NCBI GenBank assembly: GCA_023375785.1
Contig: SZWC01004893.1
Location: forward strand, 16,381 to 80,380
From: Penium margaritaceum
Lineage: Eukaryota; Streptophyta; Zygnematophyceae; Desmidiales; Peniaceae
Direction of reading: 5' to 3'
Length of the DNA: 64,000 nt
Both the position numbers and the translations under genes were made by a program. The notes below the pieces were generated by a model. The model searched no databases, was not told the DNA's origin, and saw nothing but the letters and a program-made list of their open reading frames with translations. Positions 11,909-24,287 of the stretch are shown piece after piece (positions within the stretch are counted from its first letter, which is position 1; every line of letters starts with the position of its first letter).

Positions 11909-12658
11909 TATTCTTGCTTTTTCTGTCGCCGTAGCAATTTACAGGTTGCAAAGAGGCATCCTACACTATGGCGCAACACCAGGATTGTTTCAAGCATTGC
12001 AGACTGGCAAAGAAAGGCGGACGTGACTCTGGGTCAAAGGCAGGGTCCAAAAACACACCTCGCATACATTAATCCTTTTTTCATTCCATAGAAAAAGGTA
12101 CTGTTAGAGGGGTGTATCAGCATTGGCAACATGCCGGAGGTTGAACCTAGAAAACTCCATGTTTAAGGTAAGTAAATGATTAGCTGTAAGGAAGATAAAG
12201 ATAAATCTAATTAGCTAGATATAATTTAAAATACATCATCAATCGCATTTAAAGGTCGCTACGCTATATTCACCTTCAATCAGTTTACAACGTGTACATT
12301 CTCAGCTCTTTCCCACCACAAGAAATGATAAATCTGAATATTTTTTAGGACATAGAACTTTCTTGCCATGAAATATGAATACGATTTTTGTGGGGATGTA
12401 GCAAGTTAGCTTCAAACAATTCTAAATTGAATGAATTAGTCTAAGTTTGGAGCCTGAAAGGGTAAATTTAGGGATAAAATACCAAAGGAAGTTTTTAATC
12501 TAAGTATTAAGGAGCAGGTGATGTTTGATTTTCTCCTCTTCCACACACAATTGACGGTCAGCTAACGCATTTTAATAAAACCAGCAAAGGCATAAAACAT
12601 GAAAGGGAAGAAAAAATGTTTGGATGTTTTTAGCCCAATTTCATAGGAGCAAAGTCAC
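11909..12658. other. AT-rich unassigned stretch
   Basis: Mostly AT-rich, with no convincing open frame or repeat. It could be an intron or decayed intergenic DNA between the coding-like islands. Confidence 0.35.
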
Positions 12659-12860
12659 GTTGAACACCAAGACAATGTCATCCAATGTGGGTAGTTGGAG
12701 GTCTTTACCTTGCCCTCGTCTTTCGAGACAAGGAAACCATTCGGCACTTTGAAAGGGTATTCTAAATTTCTGATGGGTTCGGGATTTTCAAGAAACAGTC
12801 GCACTTGCCCTTTTTTCATGGAGGTGGGAGCTTCTTTTGGACACGTGACACGGCATTCAT
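12659..12860 (-). pseudogene. unidentified coding-like island
   Basis: The minus strand has about 65 open codons of protein-like sequence with the blocks KKGQVRLFLENPEP and FKVPNGFLVSKDEGK. A second frame just upstream (about 12830-12950) is also open, so one frameshift may separate two parts of the same protein. I do not recognise it. No start codon, signal peptide or catalytic motif is visible. Confidence 0.35.
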
Positions 12861-13063
12861 CGCTTCTGCGTGTATGATAAGAGCTTCACTGTGTTGTTCA
12901 CCATGCTTTACATATTTTCTTTGTGGTATGCCCCCACACATTCAATTATTCATCCAATGCGCTCTGTGTGAAAAATTGAGTGCGCCACTTCCGGCGGCTG
13001 TACGCGAAGGCATCTCGTCCATGGAGGAACTTCAAAAGCAGAGTGGGTCTATGTATCACACGC

Positions 13064-13430
13064 TCAATCACGTGATATAATGAGAGTGGAAAACAATGTT
13101 TCCATCATGATAGGAGAAATGATAATCATTTTGAGTGCAACATCATTGGGGATGTACTTCATACCAGGGGAAGTAAAAGAGCTTACGGAAGGGATGGTCC
13201 AAAGGTATTGGTGTGCAAGAGGGACAATTTTCTTTGCTTCAAACAACCCCATGGTTCCTGAAGAATTAAGTACAACTCTTTGTTGTAGATCTCAACTCCA
13301 TGCACAATGAAGGCTTTCCCTCTTGTCTCAAAAGAATTCTAGTCCCTCCTTGATGGTGTTAACCCGGCCCTGGTAATACATCAATAGTGAAGGGGACGCA
13401 ACATTGGAGTCCGTCAAGTGGTCACTAAGG
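13064..13430 (-). pseudogene. unidentified coding-like island cut by copia-3
   Basis: Minus-strand frames here include RVNTIKEGLEFF next to the copia-3 insertion, then, after a frame change, GKAFIVHGVEIYNKELY, and then a third frame with FTSPGMKYIPNDVALK. The first frame carries on without a stop across the copia-3 insertion point when one target duplication is counted, into 19756-19835. That is good evidence that copia-3 landed in sequence that had been coding. The protein family is unknown to me. Confidence 0.4.
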
Positions 13431-14168
13431 TGTTGGATCTGGAGGAGAGAGGTGACATTGGAGCAGCGAGCATGCGGGAATGAAAGGGCATCAGTTTTGC
13501 TGAAGAATGGTTCTTGAATCACTCAAAATGATGGAGTACATGTAGAGTTAGAGCTTGGGCATGTCAGCCCTCTCACAAGCCACACAACTTAGCCATGGAG
13601 GCTAAGGCTCACACACTAGAGTCCATAATCTCACACAAGAGAGGAAATCAGCCCAGGAATAAGGCTGACCACTCACAGACGACCTAGAGAGCTAGATTAT
13701 TCTTTCATGGCACACTCCTCGTGGTCACATAACCCATAATCCCATGGAGAATCGCCATGTGTCCATGGCTAGCACACAAGGATCTCATCTCACCTAAAAA
13801 CTAAGGAGAGGTACCTTTTTCCTAGTCAGCACACTCTGACAAGGCAGTCCAAGAATCTAGGACCTTTCTGGACATTTTCCCCATCAGGTCTTGACCCTGG
13901 ACCTCTTGCCTTTTTCTTTCCTCAGGCTAAAGCACGGAGCCATCGCCCATCGTCACCCAAACACTGGCAGTCGATGATCCCATAAATTCGGAAAAATCAC
14001 ATCTCCCGATCCGACTGTTGGATTGGTTTGAAACTTGGATCGTTGATGTTTTTCCACCTGATCCTTCTGATGGTGAAGTTGGATTTTGGATCGGAGCAGG
14101 AATATGGTAGTTTCCTGGAACTTGCTCTTGTGAACCTGAAATTGAGCTAGATAGCCCATTTCTCAATA
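13431..14168 (-). repeat. copia-3 left (3') LTR
   Basis: It starts TGTTGGATCTGGAGG and aligns with 19011-19750. It ends in TA where the partner ends in CA, a terminal mutation. Confidence 0.93.
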
Positions 14169-14184
14169 ATCTCCCACTTTGCCG
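14169..14184 (-). promoter_or_regulatory. copia-3 polypurine tract
   Basis: The minus strand reads GGCAAAGTGGGAGAT next to the 3' LTR. Confidence 0.75.
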
Positions 14185-15600
14185 TTGTCATAGTGGGCTC
14201 AATCCACATGCCTTCATGCAGAAGTGCTACTTCTCATGAGTCACTAGTTTGGTGCTGAAATCAGTGACCTCCTTGTTGGTTGGAGAAAACTCCAGCTTGA
14301 TAGCACCCTCCTGTACTATGTGCCTGATGAAGTGATAGGCGATGTGAATGTGCTTGGTGCGTGCATGGTGCTCTTGATTCTCGGCAAGTGCGATTGTGCT
14401 CTAGTTTTTTACACGTAGAGGAACGGGAATTGTTGCACTCCCACTCATCTCCACCATAAGACGTTGGAGCCAAACGCTTCCTTGGCTCCAAAGCTGAGAG
14501 ACATGTACACCGTGCTTGAGGTTGCCACGAACACCTGCCACTTGTTGTACCAGCTTATGGCACCTCCATTGATGAGAAACACATGTCAAGAGATGGACTT
14601 GCGATCCTCAGGGTTCGAAGCCCAATCTACGTCTGTGTAGCCGATGATGCTATTGTTGGTGCCGTTGTAGGTGATGCCGATGTTGATGGTTTGAGCAAGG
14701 TAGCAGAAGATCCGCTTCACCCCCTTCTAGTGCTCAGGTCCGGGACTCGCCATGTGATGGCTCACACCACTTACAGCTCAGTTCCGGCCTGGTTGCCACA
14801 ATTAGGTACATGAGACTGCCCACTGTGCTTTGGTACTTCTTTCGCTCAGCTGTATTTGCTTCTCCACTTAAGCTCACAAGGTACTATCGCATCTCAAGCG
14901 ATGTGCCGATGGATTTCGCTTCTGCCATGCCAAACCGCTTCAATACATCGTTGATGTACCAGCTATATTGGAGCAAGAGAGAGCGTGATTTGCAGTCACG
15001 CATGATCTGGATGCCAAGGAAGCATGATGCCTTCCCGAGATCAGACATCTGGAAGCGCTTCTGCATCGCCTCCTTGAACTCCTGTAGTGCGAACATGGTG
15101 TTGGAAAGGAGGAGCATGTCATCTACATACAAAATGATGATGAAGATCTCATACTCATGCTACCAAGGACAGACACTACAGTCACACTCACTGTGCTCAA
15201 ACCCCATGCACTGCTGCGCCGCATCCAATTTTTGGTTCCAAGCATGAGACGCTTGTTGAGGCCGTACAGTGACTTTTGCGGCTTACAAACCAGGTGCTCC
15301 TGGCCATCCATGACGAATCCCTCTGGCTGCTCTAAGCAGATCTCTTCCGCCAAGTCAATGTTCACAAATGGCGTCTTGACATCCATGTGGTGGATTTTGA
15401 ATTCCTCAACTGCTGCATAAGAGAGGAGAGTGTGCAGAGAGACAAGCATTGCAATGGGAGTAAATTTTTTACTGCAGTCGATGTCCTCCTGCTGCGAGTA
15501 GCCCTTGGCAACCAGCCTTGCCTTGTACTTTTTGAGGTTCCCATCTTCTCCCCACTTCTTGTTGAACACCCACTTGCACTTGATCACCTTGCGCCCAGGT
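14185..15600 (-). pseudogene. copia-3 reverse transcriptase and RNase H
   Basis: RT starts near 15590 with KCKWVFNKKWGEDG and runs through KARLVAKGYSQQ, HHMDVKTPF and KSLYGLN in one frame. A frameshift near 15170 precedes an intact MYVDDMLLLSN active-site block at about 15120 in the next frame. RNase H follows in pieces; its C-terminal block ARTKHIHIAYHFIRHIV is readable near 14360 and the domain ends close to 14240. Several stops lie between. The copia-like spacing of blocks makes the assignment firm although no enzyme could be produced. Confidence 0.88.
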
Positions 15601-15635
15601 GGACGCTAATTCAACTCCAACGTGTTGTTGTCCTG

Positions 15636-16870
15636 CTACGACAGTATCGCATGCTGCATAGCTTGCGCCCACTCAGCTACACCAGGTGTAACCATTGTCT
15701 CCTTGTAAAATGCTGGCTCATCTGAATCTGTTGCAACTGCAGCATTTTGTTCTGGTTTCTGCAGCATCCAGGAATGGCGGCACTCATCAGGCTTGTAGAG
15801 CACCCCCAGAGGGTATCTACGACCTTGTGCTGGAGCGTTAGCAGGCAGCTGGCACGGTGCTGCTGGCACAACTGCTGCTGTTGGTGGTGCTTCATCTCCT
15901 TCCTGTACTTTTGCTGATGAGGTCGTTGTATCTACTGTATCAGACATGGGAGAGTAGGCTTGTTCTCCCACTGTCACAGTGGAGGAAGGATCAGGACAGA
16001 CTGGGTCAGGAAGGGTATCCGCTCCCAATACCTTGTTAGCTACTGGTTTTGCTGCCTCTTCACAGACGATGTTGGTGGTGATGACATTGCTCTCGTTGAA
16101 CAAAACATCCTTGGAGATGATGGCTTGGCCAGTGTCCCTCTCATAGAGGCGATACGCCTTGCTGGTCATGTCGTAGCCAACTGTCAGCATCTGCACGCTC
16201 TTTGCATCCCATTGTTGCCACTTATCCTTGTGCACGTGCATCACACTCGGCTTCTTGCCAAACCACGCCTCGTATGGCGTTATCTGCTCCAACGCCTTAG
16301 TTGGACTACGGTTCTTGATGTACATATCTGTACTCACTACTTCAGCCAAGAAGTCATATGTGAGCCAAGCCGCGTGCAGCATGGAGCGCGATGACGCAAA
16401 GATGGTACGATTGGTGCCTTTTGCTACACCATTCCAGTGCGGCGAGTCTGGCGCGGTACGCTGCGCCTTGATGCCAGCTGCTGCAAGGTAGTCCTGGAAC
16501 TCCTTGCTCATGTACTCTCCACCGCGGTCGCTACGCAACACCTTGATTTTATTGCCAGTCTGGTTCTACACCATTGCCTTGAATTCCTTAAACCCGTCAA
16601 AACACAGGTATTTGGAAGAAATGAAGCACACAGCAGTGTAATGACTGAAATCATCAATGTAGGTCAGAAAATACCTAGAGATTCTAAAGCTCCGGGTCTA
16701 CATCAGGCCACAAAAGTCTTTGTGGGCCAGCTCCAGAACCTCCTTTATGCACTCCCCTACTCCATAGAACGCCTTGCAATATTGCTTCCCCTCCAAACAG
16801 CCGATGCACAACTGCTACTCAAAGTTGGAAATGGTGGGTAAGTCACAAACCATCTACTTCACTTGAAGCT
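15636..16870 (-). pseudogene. copia-3 integrase, catalytic Glu lost
   Basis: The first catalytic Asp is in LAHKDFCGLM (about 16730) and the second in RSDRGGEYMSK (start of the 301-codon open stretch at 16541). The catalytic Glu position reads NGVAKGTNRT, so it is Lys. The C-terminal integrase block continues with TPYEAWFGKKPS and YRLYERDTGQ, followed by an acidic, Pro/Val-rich linker toward RT. The loss of Glu would by itself abolish strand transfer. Confidence 0.9.
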
Positions 16871-16871
16871 G

Positions 16872-17330
16872 CTACAAGGCGCGCCTGCCAATGTGAGTAT
16901 AACGCGCATGCCAGATCTCACCATTTGTTGCATGCACCACTGCTGCAAGACCCTTCTCACGCGGGATCTTAGTTTCCCCCAGCAGGTGGTACAAGTTTCC
17001 CTCCTTCACAGACCTGGCCAACTCCTCTCCTGTGTCCTTTTCAAGGATGTAGCCATAGTCATTGTGAAAGACGAAACACAAACCTGTGTTGGTGAGAGAT
17101 GAGAGTGAGAGAAGGTTGAACGCAACATCAGGTACATACAACACGCCATGGAACACTCCCACTTCAATGCCACGCCGGGTTTCCAACCACATCTCCATAG
17201 TCCCAATCTCCTCAGTATAAACCAACCGATCATCACCCAAAGCAATAGGTCACGAGAGGATAGACAAAAACTGCGAGAAACACTCATTGTGGTACGTCAG
17301 ATACTTGGTGCACCTTGAGTCTTTGTACCA
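16872..17330 (-). pseudogene. copia-3 protease and pre-integrase zinc region
   Basis: The protease active-site block reads WYKDSRCTKYLTYH near 17320, where Asp-Ser-Gly has become Asp-Ser-Arg. After one stop comes GVLYVPDVAFNLLSLSSL, the typical beta-strand block of copia proteases, and then the pre-integrase segment with EIWHARYTHIGRRAL, where the first His of the zinc site is kept. All parts are in the gag and integrase frame. Confidence 0.85.
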
Positions 17331-17462
17331 TGCCAGGTCCGCCTTCTCCACCCGCGACATGTCGGACTTTGCCATGAAGAGGCGATTGCGCACCTCCTTG
17401 GCCACGTTCATGTTTCCAAAGTGGCACACTCCAGCCTGGTTCTGATTTTATTACTGCTGAAG

Positions 17463-18365
17463 CTATTGTGACTGTTGCTGCTGCTGCTGTGGAGACTGCT
17501 GCTTTTGTTGTTGCTGCTGCCGCTCCTTCTCTTCCCTCTTGAACTTGAAGCACTCTTTCTTGTAGTGCCTTTCTTTTTCACAGTAGTGGCACTTGCTTCT
17601 CTTCTTGCCTCTTTGCTGTCTAGATTGCTGGTGTTGCTGCTGGTTGCGTGAGCCCATTGCCATGAAAGCTGCTTCGCTACTGCCGCCGTTGCGCTTTCCT
17701 GGATTGCGGCACAATTCTATCTACACCAGGTGCTTGTAGATGAAGTCAAGGTCGAGAGTTGACTGGCACTCCAGAGTCTCTTGCATCGTGTCGTAGCTTG
17801 TTTGGAGTCCCCTCAGCAAGAGGAGGATGAAGAGCATCTCTTCCACAGGATTCCCGGGCGCTTTCAACTGTTTTGCCAGATCCATTGACCTGTCCAGGTA
17901 CGCCTCCATCCCTTCAACACCCTGAATTTTCAAGGCCATCATCATCTCCTCCAAAAGCATGAGGATTTTAGGATCATTTCTCTCCTACTTCTTGCACAAT
18001 GCATCCCACACCTCCTTTGCAGTAGCCTTGTCACTCACGTACTAGAGATGCTGGTTGGAGATGGTGTTGATAAGCAACCTGTAGGCCTGCCTATCCTTCT
18101 TTTACCACTCCTCATATGTCACTCCTACAATTGTAGATGAGCTTGCATCTGCTCCACCTTTCTGTTGTGTCTTCTATGCCACCACATGTGCTATTGTGAT
18201 GCCCGTTGCTTGCGGATTTGGAGCTGGCTGGTTGCTGCTCAGCAGCTCCCACAAGCCCCTCTCCTCCAAGAGGAGGCGGGTACAGATCTTCCCAAATGTG
18301 AAGTTGGCGCATCCCTCCAGACTCTCCAAGGGATGGGGTGCTGTCACCACGCTTGCTGCTGCCAT
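17463..18365 (-). pseudogene. copia-3 gag with zinc knuckle and polyGln tail
   Basis: Gag starts at or near Met 18365 and stays in one frame to 17463 despite several stops. The N-terminal block FTFGKICTRLLLEERGLWELL is the conserved start of copia gag proteins; ERNDPKILMLLEE to TMQETLECQ is the UBN2-type helical region. A perfect CX2CX4HX4C knuckle (CHYCEKERHYKKEC) lies near 17600, preceded by a Gln/Arg-rich basic stretch. The end is a polyGln segment encoded by CAG/CAA runs (about 17463-17530). The knuckle binds RNA for packaging. Confidence 0.88.
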
Positions 18366-18996
18366 TTTGAGCTTTGGTGATGCTCAATGCTGCCCTTGAG
18401 TGACAGTTCTACCACTGCTTCTAATGCTGCTTTTGCCAGAAATTTGTCTGACAGACAATGGACTGTAGATGCAAGCAGACAAGAAATTTGGAAAAATTAG
18501 TCCATAAATGGAAAATTCAGCTCAAAACCTTTCAGATGGATCCATAAAACAGGGTTGTCAACGGGGGATTTTGAAAGATAAGCCCTTTTGAAAAGAGGGT
18601 ATGCCGCTGGTCATACTCCAGCTCAGACCAGCCAACTTGTAACCGGTGTTTCTCGCAAACACACCAATGGAATGCAAAGATTTTTATACCAATGGAAAGC
18701 TTAGGAAAATAAATTTAATTTTCATGTGCTACTTTTTAAACTTGAGCAAGAAACAACAGAGGTACGGTCATTACAAGGCGATTGTCTTACTCTGAGAGAG
18801 GAGAGTAGCCCGAGCCGAACGTCCTTTGAGCATAGCTCTGCATCCGACCGTTGGATCTTTGCAATTTTGGGCTCATGGGAAACATTTTCTTGCAAACATT
18901 AAGATCGATTGGCTGATTGTCAATTTTTTTAAGGTTTGACCCCAACCCGTCACTCTCAAAGTGATGGCCAGCGCTGGCTGAAACTGGTAGAATCTG
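18366..18996 (-). other. copia-3 5' leader
   Basis: Untranslated leader between the primer-binding site and gag. No gene or clear structured repeat noted. Confidence 0.6.
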
Positions 18997-19008
18997 GCTC
19001 TAATACCA
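18997..19008 (-). promoter_or_regulatory. copia-3 primer-binding site
   Basis: The minus strand reads TGGTATTAGAGC, one base from the initiator tRNA-Met type TGGTATCAGAGC, two bases from the 5' LTR. Confidence 0.9.
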
Positions 19009-19010
19009 AG

Positions 19011-19750
19011 TGTTGGATCTGGAGGAGAGAGGTGACCTTGGAGCAGCGAGCACGCGGGACTAAAAGAATATAAGTTGTGCTGAAGAATGGTTGTTGAATC
19101 ACTCAAATGATGGAGTACGTAAAGATTTAGAGCTTGGGCAAGTTAGACCTCTGACAAGCCACACAACTGAGCCATGGAGGCTAAGGCTCACACACACTAG
19201 GAGTCCATAATCTCACACAAGAGAGAAAATCAGCCTAGCAATCAGGCTGACCACTCACAAACAACCTAGAGAGCTAGAAAATGCTCTGATGGCACATTTC
19301 TGGTGGTCACATAACCCATAATCCCATGGAGAATCGCCATGTGTCCATGTCTAACACACAAGGATCTCACCTCACCTAAAATGTAAGGAGAGGTACCTTT
19401 TTCGTAGTCAACACACTCTGACAAGACAATCCAAGAATCTAGGTCCTTTTTTGACATTTTTCCCATCAGGTCTTGACCCTGTACCTCTTTCCCTTTTCTT
19501 TTCTCAGGCTAAGGCATGGAGCCGTCGCCCATGGTCACCAGACACCGGCGGTCGATGACCTTAGAAATTCCAAAAATTCATATCTCCCAATCCAACTTTT
19601 GGATCGACCTGAACCTTGGATCGTAGACTTGTTGCCACCTGATCTTTCCAATGGTGAAGTTGGATTTTCATTAGGAATGAGGAATCTGGTTGTTTCCTGG
19701 AACTTTCTCCTGTGCACCTGAAACGGAGCTGGATAGCCCATTGCCCAACA
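19011..19750 (-). repeat. copia-3 right (5') LTR
   Basis: It starts TGTTGGATCTGG and ends CCCAACA with canonical TG...CA ends, and aligns throughout with 13431-14168. Confidence 0.93.
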
Positions 19751-19755
19751 TGAGG

Positions 19756-20820
19756 ATATCACATAAATGAGCTCTTATGAGCACTCTCATAAGATGGTGG
19801 TTCCATGGGAAGGTGCTCTGTTGCAAGAGAATGACTGGAGTGAGAATTGTCTATAATAGATGAAATATGTGGGACATTTGGTTGCTACACATCAAGACAA
19901 ACATTTGCAAGGCCATCTTGCAATGGACCCGGATCAACCAATGTTACGGCTAGAGGTAGGGAATGTGAGGAGGAATTTTACGTCCTAGATGAGGAGAGCA
20001 TGGGAATTTTTGCACCTGTTATATTGAGTGGCCATGGATAGGAGTAGCAAGGTTGCATGTTCATGCGGGGGTCGGCGAGTGTGTGCTTGGTCCGGAGACA
20101 AAGCTTGTCATTTGGCGGGGAGAATGAGGTTTGGGAGCATGATGAGATAGCAAAGCTGCCTTGGTGAACTTTCATTGCTAGCACCCGTGCACAGATTTAG
20201 GATGGAGCATCCCCAACACTCTGTTCCTTGGTTGACCTGATGCATCCATCTATAATGAGAACATACCATGGAGAGGGAGATGGCCCATGTACTTTCTAAC
20301 TTGTATTATGTTTAGCACATTTCTTTTGGACTTGCTATGTTGCTTGTGCGTATGTTTTCTCTGCTTTGTACTAACATTATGTTCCCCGATGGTGGACTTA
20401 TTAGTGGAAAAAGTCACCATACATTTCCTACTACAATAGCTCTTTATTCATGTGTAACATATCACCTTCAATGTGGGTGAGGAAGCCCTCGACTAGAATG
20501 CTTGATGGATAGAGGTGAAGGCTTGTCACGGAGTTTAAAATTTTGTTTTTACATTGTCCTCGACTTGTCACAGAGTTTAAAATTTTGTTTCTACAATCCG
20601 TGAGTTCCTGCAATGGGTGGAAAATGTAGCTCCTTCACAAATTCCTCAGCAGAGTTTTCATGATTGTGCCTGGACGTCGCTACAAAGTTTTTTCCCTTAG
20701 TGTCACGTTACATCAATCATTAACAAGGGTCTTGTGTAGGGAGAAAATGAAGTTGAGTACCCAAAGGCATTTCCCTTTTTCCTTAGGTGTCAAAGAAGGA
20801 GGGTTCTAACTGAAATCCAC
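19756..20820. other. unassigned DNA right of copia-3
   Basis: The first 80 bases keep a minus-strand open frame that joins the island at 13064-13430. Beyond, short frames on both strands (for example 19847-20041 plus) look weakly coding but are unrecognised. A TTTAAAATTTTGTTT(T/C)TACA segment is duplicated at about 20534-20600. Confidence 0.35.
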
Positions 20821-21066
20821 GAGCTTACAAGAGATTTGCAGGTTTTTGGTATTGTATTTCTGCTGCTCCTCGACCTTGTCTCATTTTAAGGCAGTGGAAG
20901 GAAATGATTTTCCTACAAATTATGCAGAAGAACCTCATTGCTTCCCTCCCCCAACTATCCCTCCTTCGAGCTGTTAATGAGACACGCAAGACGAGATAGT
21001 GTGGTGCCCTCCATCCCATGCACTCAACAGCGAGGGATGGCTGGCCCCTTTTCCTCCTCCCCTCCT

Positions 21067-21088
21067 CCCCCCCCCCCCCCCCCCCCCC
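21067..21088. repeat. poly-C tract, 22 bases
   Basis: An uninterrupted run of C, preceded by CCTCCT repeats and followed by a CTAT/CTCT-rich microsatellite to about 21140. Length may be unreliable from sequencing. Confidence 0.95.
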
Positions 21089-21139
21089 TCTCTGATTATG
21101 TATGTATCTATCTATCTCTCTATATCCCTCTTCTCTCAT

Positions 21140-22205
21140 GTTGTGTCTCACTCACTCCCCATCCTCATCATAGCTTGCTCTCAATTCCAAGGAGGAGGGA
21201 TCAAGCTCAAGGATTAAGGCGACATGCATCAGCCCTTGAGGACAAGTAATCTCTTAGCCACTTATGGAGCGGTTCTTACTCTTGCTCAGGGAGATGGCTA
21301 CTAGTCACTTGTCTTGCTTCTTGCTACCGATTCCAGGCGATGAACCTGGCTGGTATCGGTGCTAGCGGATAGCAATAATTGCCTGGTTCATAAACAATGG
21401 TTGTGTGAATGTGAACCATCGAAATTGTGAGAGTGGCTTGCCAGTTGAGTTGTAAACATGTGCACAAAAATGTAGACCTAAAATGTAGCCTGGACATTAG
21501 CGTAGACACTAACACTCTCCTTTCTGGAAAGAGCATCCACATGTTGACCATGTTGGACATTCCCAGTCTTATAAAGTTTTTCATCCATGCTGACGGGATT
21601 GTTCTTTGCTAGTTTTGCATTCATTTGGTGTCTCCTCCATTTCCCAGATATGTATGAGTTTCCAGCTCACCTCAAAACCCATTGACCTCTCCAATGGCTA
21701 AGCAAGATTGTAGCCCTCACGTATTGTCTCAGGTCCACAAGTGGCCAAATAAGCAAGTTGTGCCATAACAACCAAATATTATAGTCAACACTCTAGGTGT
21801 TGGGGTAGATGTAGAAACTCCCACTCACCATTTACAACAAAGAATTCTGACATTGGTTGAATATTGGATTTACTACTGTGCAATATTGGGTTGTGGAGCC
21901 GCTATGGTGTGCCATGCCATTTGTAGCCGTTGGCCGTGGACACACTGTTCTGGACAGCGGGATGTGTGTACGGACAACTGGAAGTCAAAGTCAGAACGAC
22001 GTAAACAATAATCCCTCTGTGAACATACTAACTTAAGCCAAACCCCGTGTTATACATATGATTGAAGGGTTTTATTAAGCATTGGGCATATGCCGGGCCC
22101 CATAGTAGTGGGGTCGGGCAGATTCCCTTTCAATGTAGCGAGAGTTTAGTTTTAACAACAAGTTTCTTTTTAAAAAGATCGGTCAAACTAACACAGGGTA
22201 ACATG
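21140..22205. other. unassigned stretch
   Basis: An 86-codon minus-strand frame (21324-21584) is the only sizeable one and resembles nothing I know. No repeats of note. Confidence 0.35.
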
Positions 22206-22598
22206 TCATGGCGGTGCGCAAACCCGCCTCAGAATAGTTTGCCCTTGTGTTTTTCCATCCACTTTGTATGGGGATAGCAGGCTCACATAAAATCTTGCAT
22301 GTATCGTCATACTCAACAAAGGTATCGGCACGTTCGCTACTAACCCAATTTGTGTAGTGATGGTGAACGGCACAATCCACTTTGATATAGATTTGCACAC
22401 TTGGTGTATCATGTAAAATGTTTCTGGTACTGCACAATGCCATTTTTCTAGTGTGAATATGAACTCACGATGACCTTTGTCAATGAATACTATACTGAAT
22501 TCCGTCAAAATACTTGAAGATGACACTTCTCCTCTTGTAATGAGGAGTCCGTGTGCTCGGCCAGGCAGGAGCAGAGGGAACTTAACCCTCTTTGTCAT
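22206..22598 (-). pseudogene. unidentified coding-like island
   Basis: A 130-codon open frame has strongly protein-like composition with beta-rich blocks such as SILTEFSIVFIDKGHREF and PIPLLSMTIHARFYV. I do not recognise the family; an overlapping frame (22183-22443) on the same strand is a shadow. It could belong with the islands at 11.5-13.4 kb. No function is claimed. Confidence 0.3.
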
Positions 22599-23049
22599 AC
22601 GCGTTTACTGATGAGGAGAGCATCCGTAGATGCCAACCATTCCCCAACACAAACATTGTGAATTGTGTGAACAGAACAGTCACATACGTTGTTACAGCAT
22701 TGATGTTCCACACGTCTTTTCTCATCACACACCCATCTTCTCTTCTCTTCAATTAGGTTACCTATTTTTTTCATTATGTATGTATACATTCAATGTCTTA
22801 AATGGAACCATTGCATAAGTATTTTGAAAAAATTTCAACTTTTCTTTTCCTTGGTTAGGCTGAAACATTACCTCGGTGGTGGTTAACCACTGCTCACATC
22901 TCATGATAAGAAACATCAGGGAATTGAATACCCTGGATTCCATGTGAATCATGTCACATGGGGGTAGGTACCGAAGGAACTCTGTTCCTTGGGGTATGTC
23001 GGGGTCAGGCCGCCGGCCTTGACCCAACCACCATAGAAGGAAATTTTAA

Positions 23050-24287
23050 CCAACAGACCTAAACAGTGATTGAGGGGGTTTCCAAGAAGCTTAATGAGCT
23101 GCTTGTAGAATTACCCATCTCCCGGGTGGAAAGTGCTATTTTGTTGCCAGTTGCACCGTACCAAAGGGGAAATCATCAAGTGGGCTGGTTGGAATTTAAA
23201 TTCTGCTTTACAGATGGCTGGATGTGTGGTGAGGGATTGTAAGAGCTGGACATTTTTCTGACAGTGAGGGGTGTTTCTGTTGTGGAGGTATAACAGGTAA
23301 AGGTTGATGTAGTCGTCAAAGATCTTAAGAATCTGGGACATGAGGATTGGTAAGGGGTTTCTTGGGTTTGGTGTATTTGGTAGGCTTATCTTGAATCATA
23401 GGAGGTGCCACCACTGATTTCTTGCTGATGTGTGGCAAAAAGTGATTGTGGTGATTGGGGTTCAAAATTTGAAGGAGGCAGAGTGTGTGAGTGCTATGAT
23501 GGTTGGTTGTAGATTAGTAAAATCACAAAAAGCATGCTTGATTGTTTTCGTATGCCTTCTCAAAAATGGGCAAATGTTCTCAAAAGGTGGATGTATGAAC
23601 TCAAGGTGCTCCCTGACTTGAATGCAGCAGATGGCTATAAAAATGAGGATTTCTTTTGGTTTAGGTGGAATGATGACATTTGTTAGGAGTTGGAAGAGGA
23701 ATCTGTGAGGATCTTCAGGGGACTGCTCCCAGCTGGACCATATGGTGAGTAGCTTTGGGGCATTTGGGTTAGCTTGGGTTGTTTTTTTGGCTAAGTCTCC
23801 ACAATGGGATAGTTGTATCATTGCTAAATCCTTGAAACATTCTGTGTGTGACATGGGTAGGGATCCATTATTTTAGTTTAAATATTTGGATAGGGTGCAA
23901 GTGTGAGAGAGAGGTCTGTGTTGACAATGCACAGCCTGAATGTGAATGGAATAGTGGTATCAATGACTACGTAGAAAAGGGAGGGTATTTGGTGAGTTTT
24001 TATAGTCTTACACCAGTATTTATGTGGGTCAGTGATTGTTATGGATGTATCATTCAGTCTTGTCATCCATTCAGGGGCTAATCATGCCATAACTCCTTTT
24101 TGGACACCTGTGTGATTTTTTAGGATGTTGTTGATTTTTTGGTCTTCTGGTGTTTGTAGGAAGTGGGATGCTGCGTCGGAGAAGATGTGTTTAAGTTGTA
24201 AGTTATTGTCAAACATGAAGCGTTCGGATTTGGCTCGTCCAAACCGGTTGCCTCCGGGTGTGACAATGAAGTGGTTGAATGCGATGT
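23050..24287 (-). pseudogene. LINE ORF2 C-terminal part (left half of split LINE)
   Basis: This continues on the minus strand the LINE interrupted by copia-4. Joining at the ATTCT duplication places the frame ending LMKE (30226 side) next to an open frame starting YIAFNHFIVTP (24287 side). Further down come open pieces at 24066-23878, 23854-23462 and 23341-23111, separated by stops. Blocks such as PKPKEILIFIAICC resemble the region after RT in plant non-LTR elements. The 3' end and poly(A) cannot be placed; 23050 is approximate. Confidence 0.6.

Larger units (their letters stand above)
13431..19750 (-). mobile_element. copia-3, Ty1/copia LTR retrotransposon with both LTRs
   Basis: Both LTRs (738 and 740 bases), a primer-binding site, a polypurine tract and the full copia gene order are present on the minus strand. 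Flanking pentamers are TAAGG (13426-13430) and TGAGG (19751-19755), a target duplication with one change. Gag to RT lie in one frame apart from a frameshift near 15170, so the family encoded a single polyprotein. Many stops and a lost integrase Glu make it inactive. Confidence 0.95.

Noticed and set aside
21067-21088. Poly-C tract as a regulatory i-motif
   Set aside because: Possible in principle, but there is no gene or promoter near it, and run length is the least reliable part of such sequence.
22206-22598. Possible plant-virus-like movement or coat protein
   Set aside because: The beta-rich pattern is suggestive only; no diagnostic motif is visible and nothing around it supports a viral origin.
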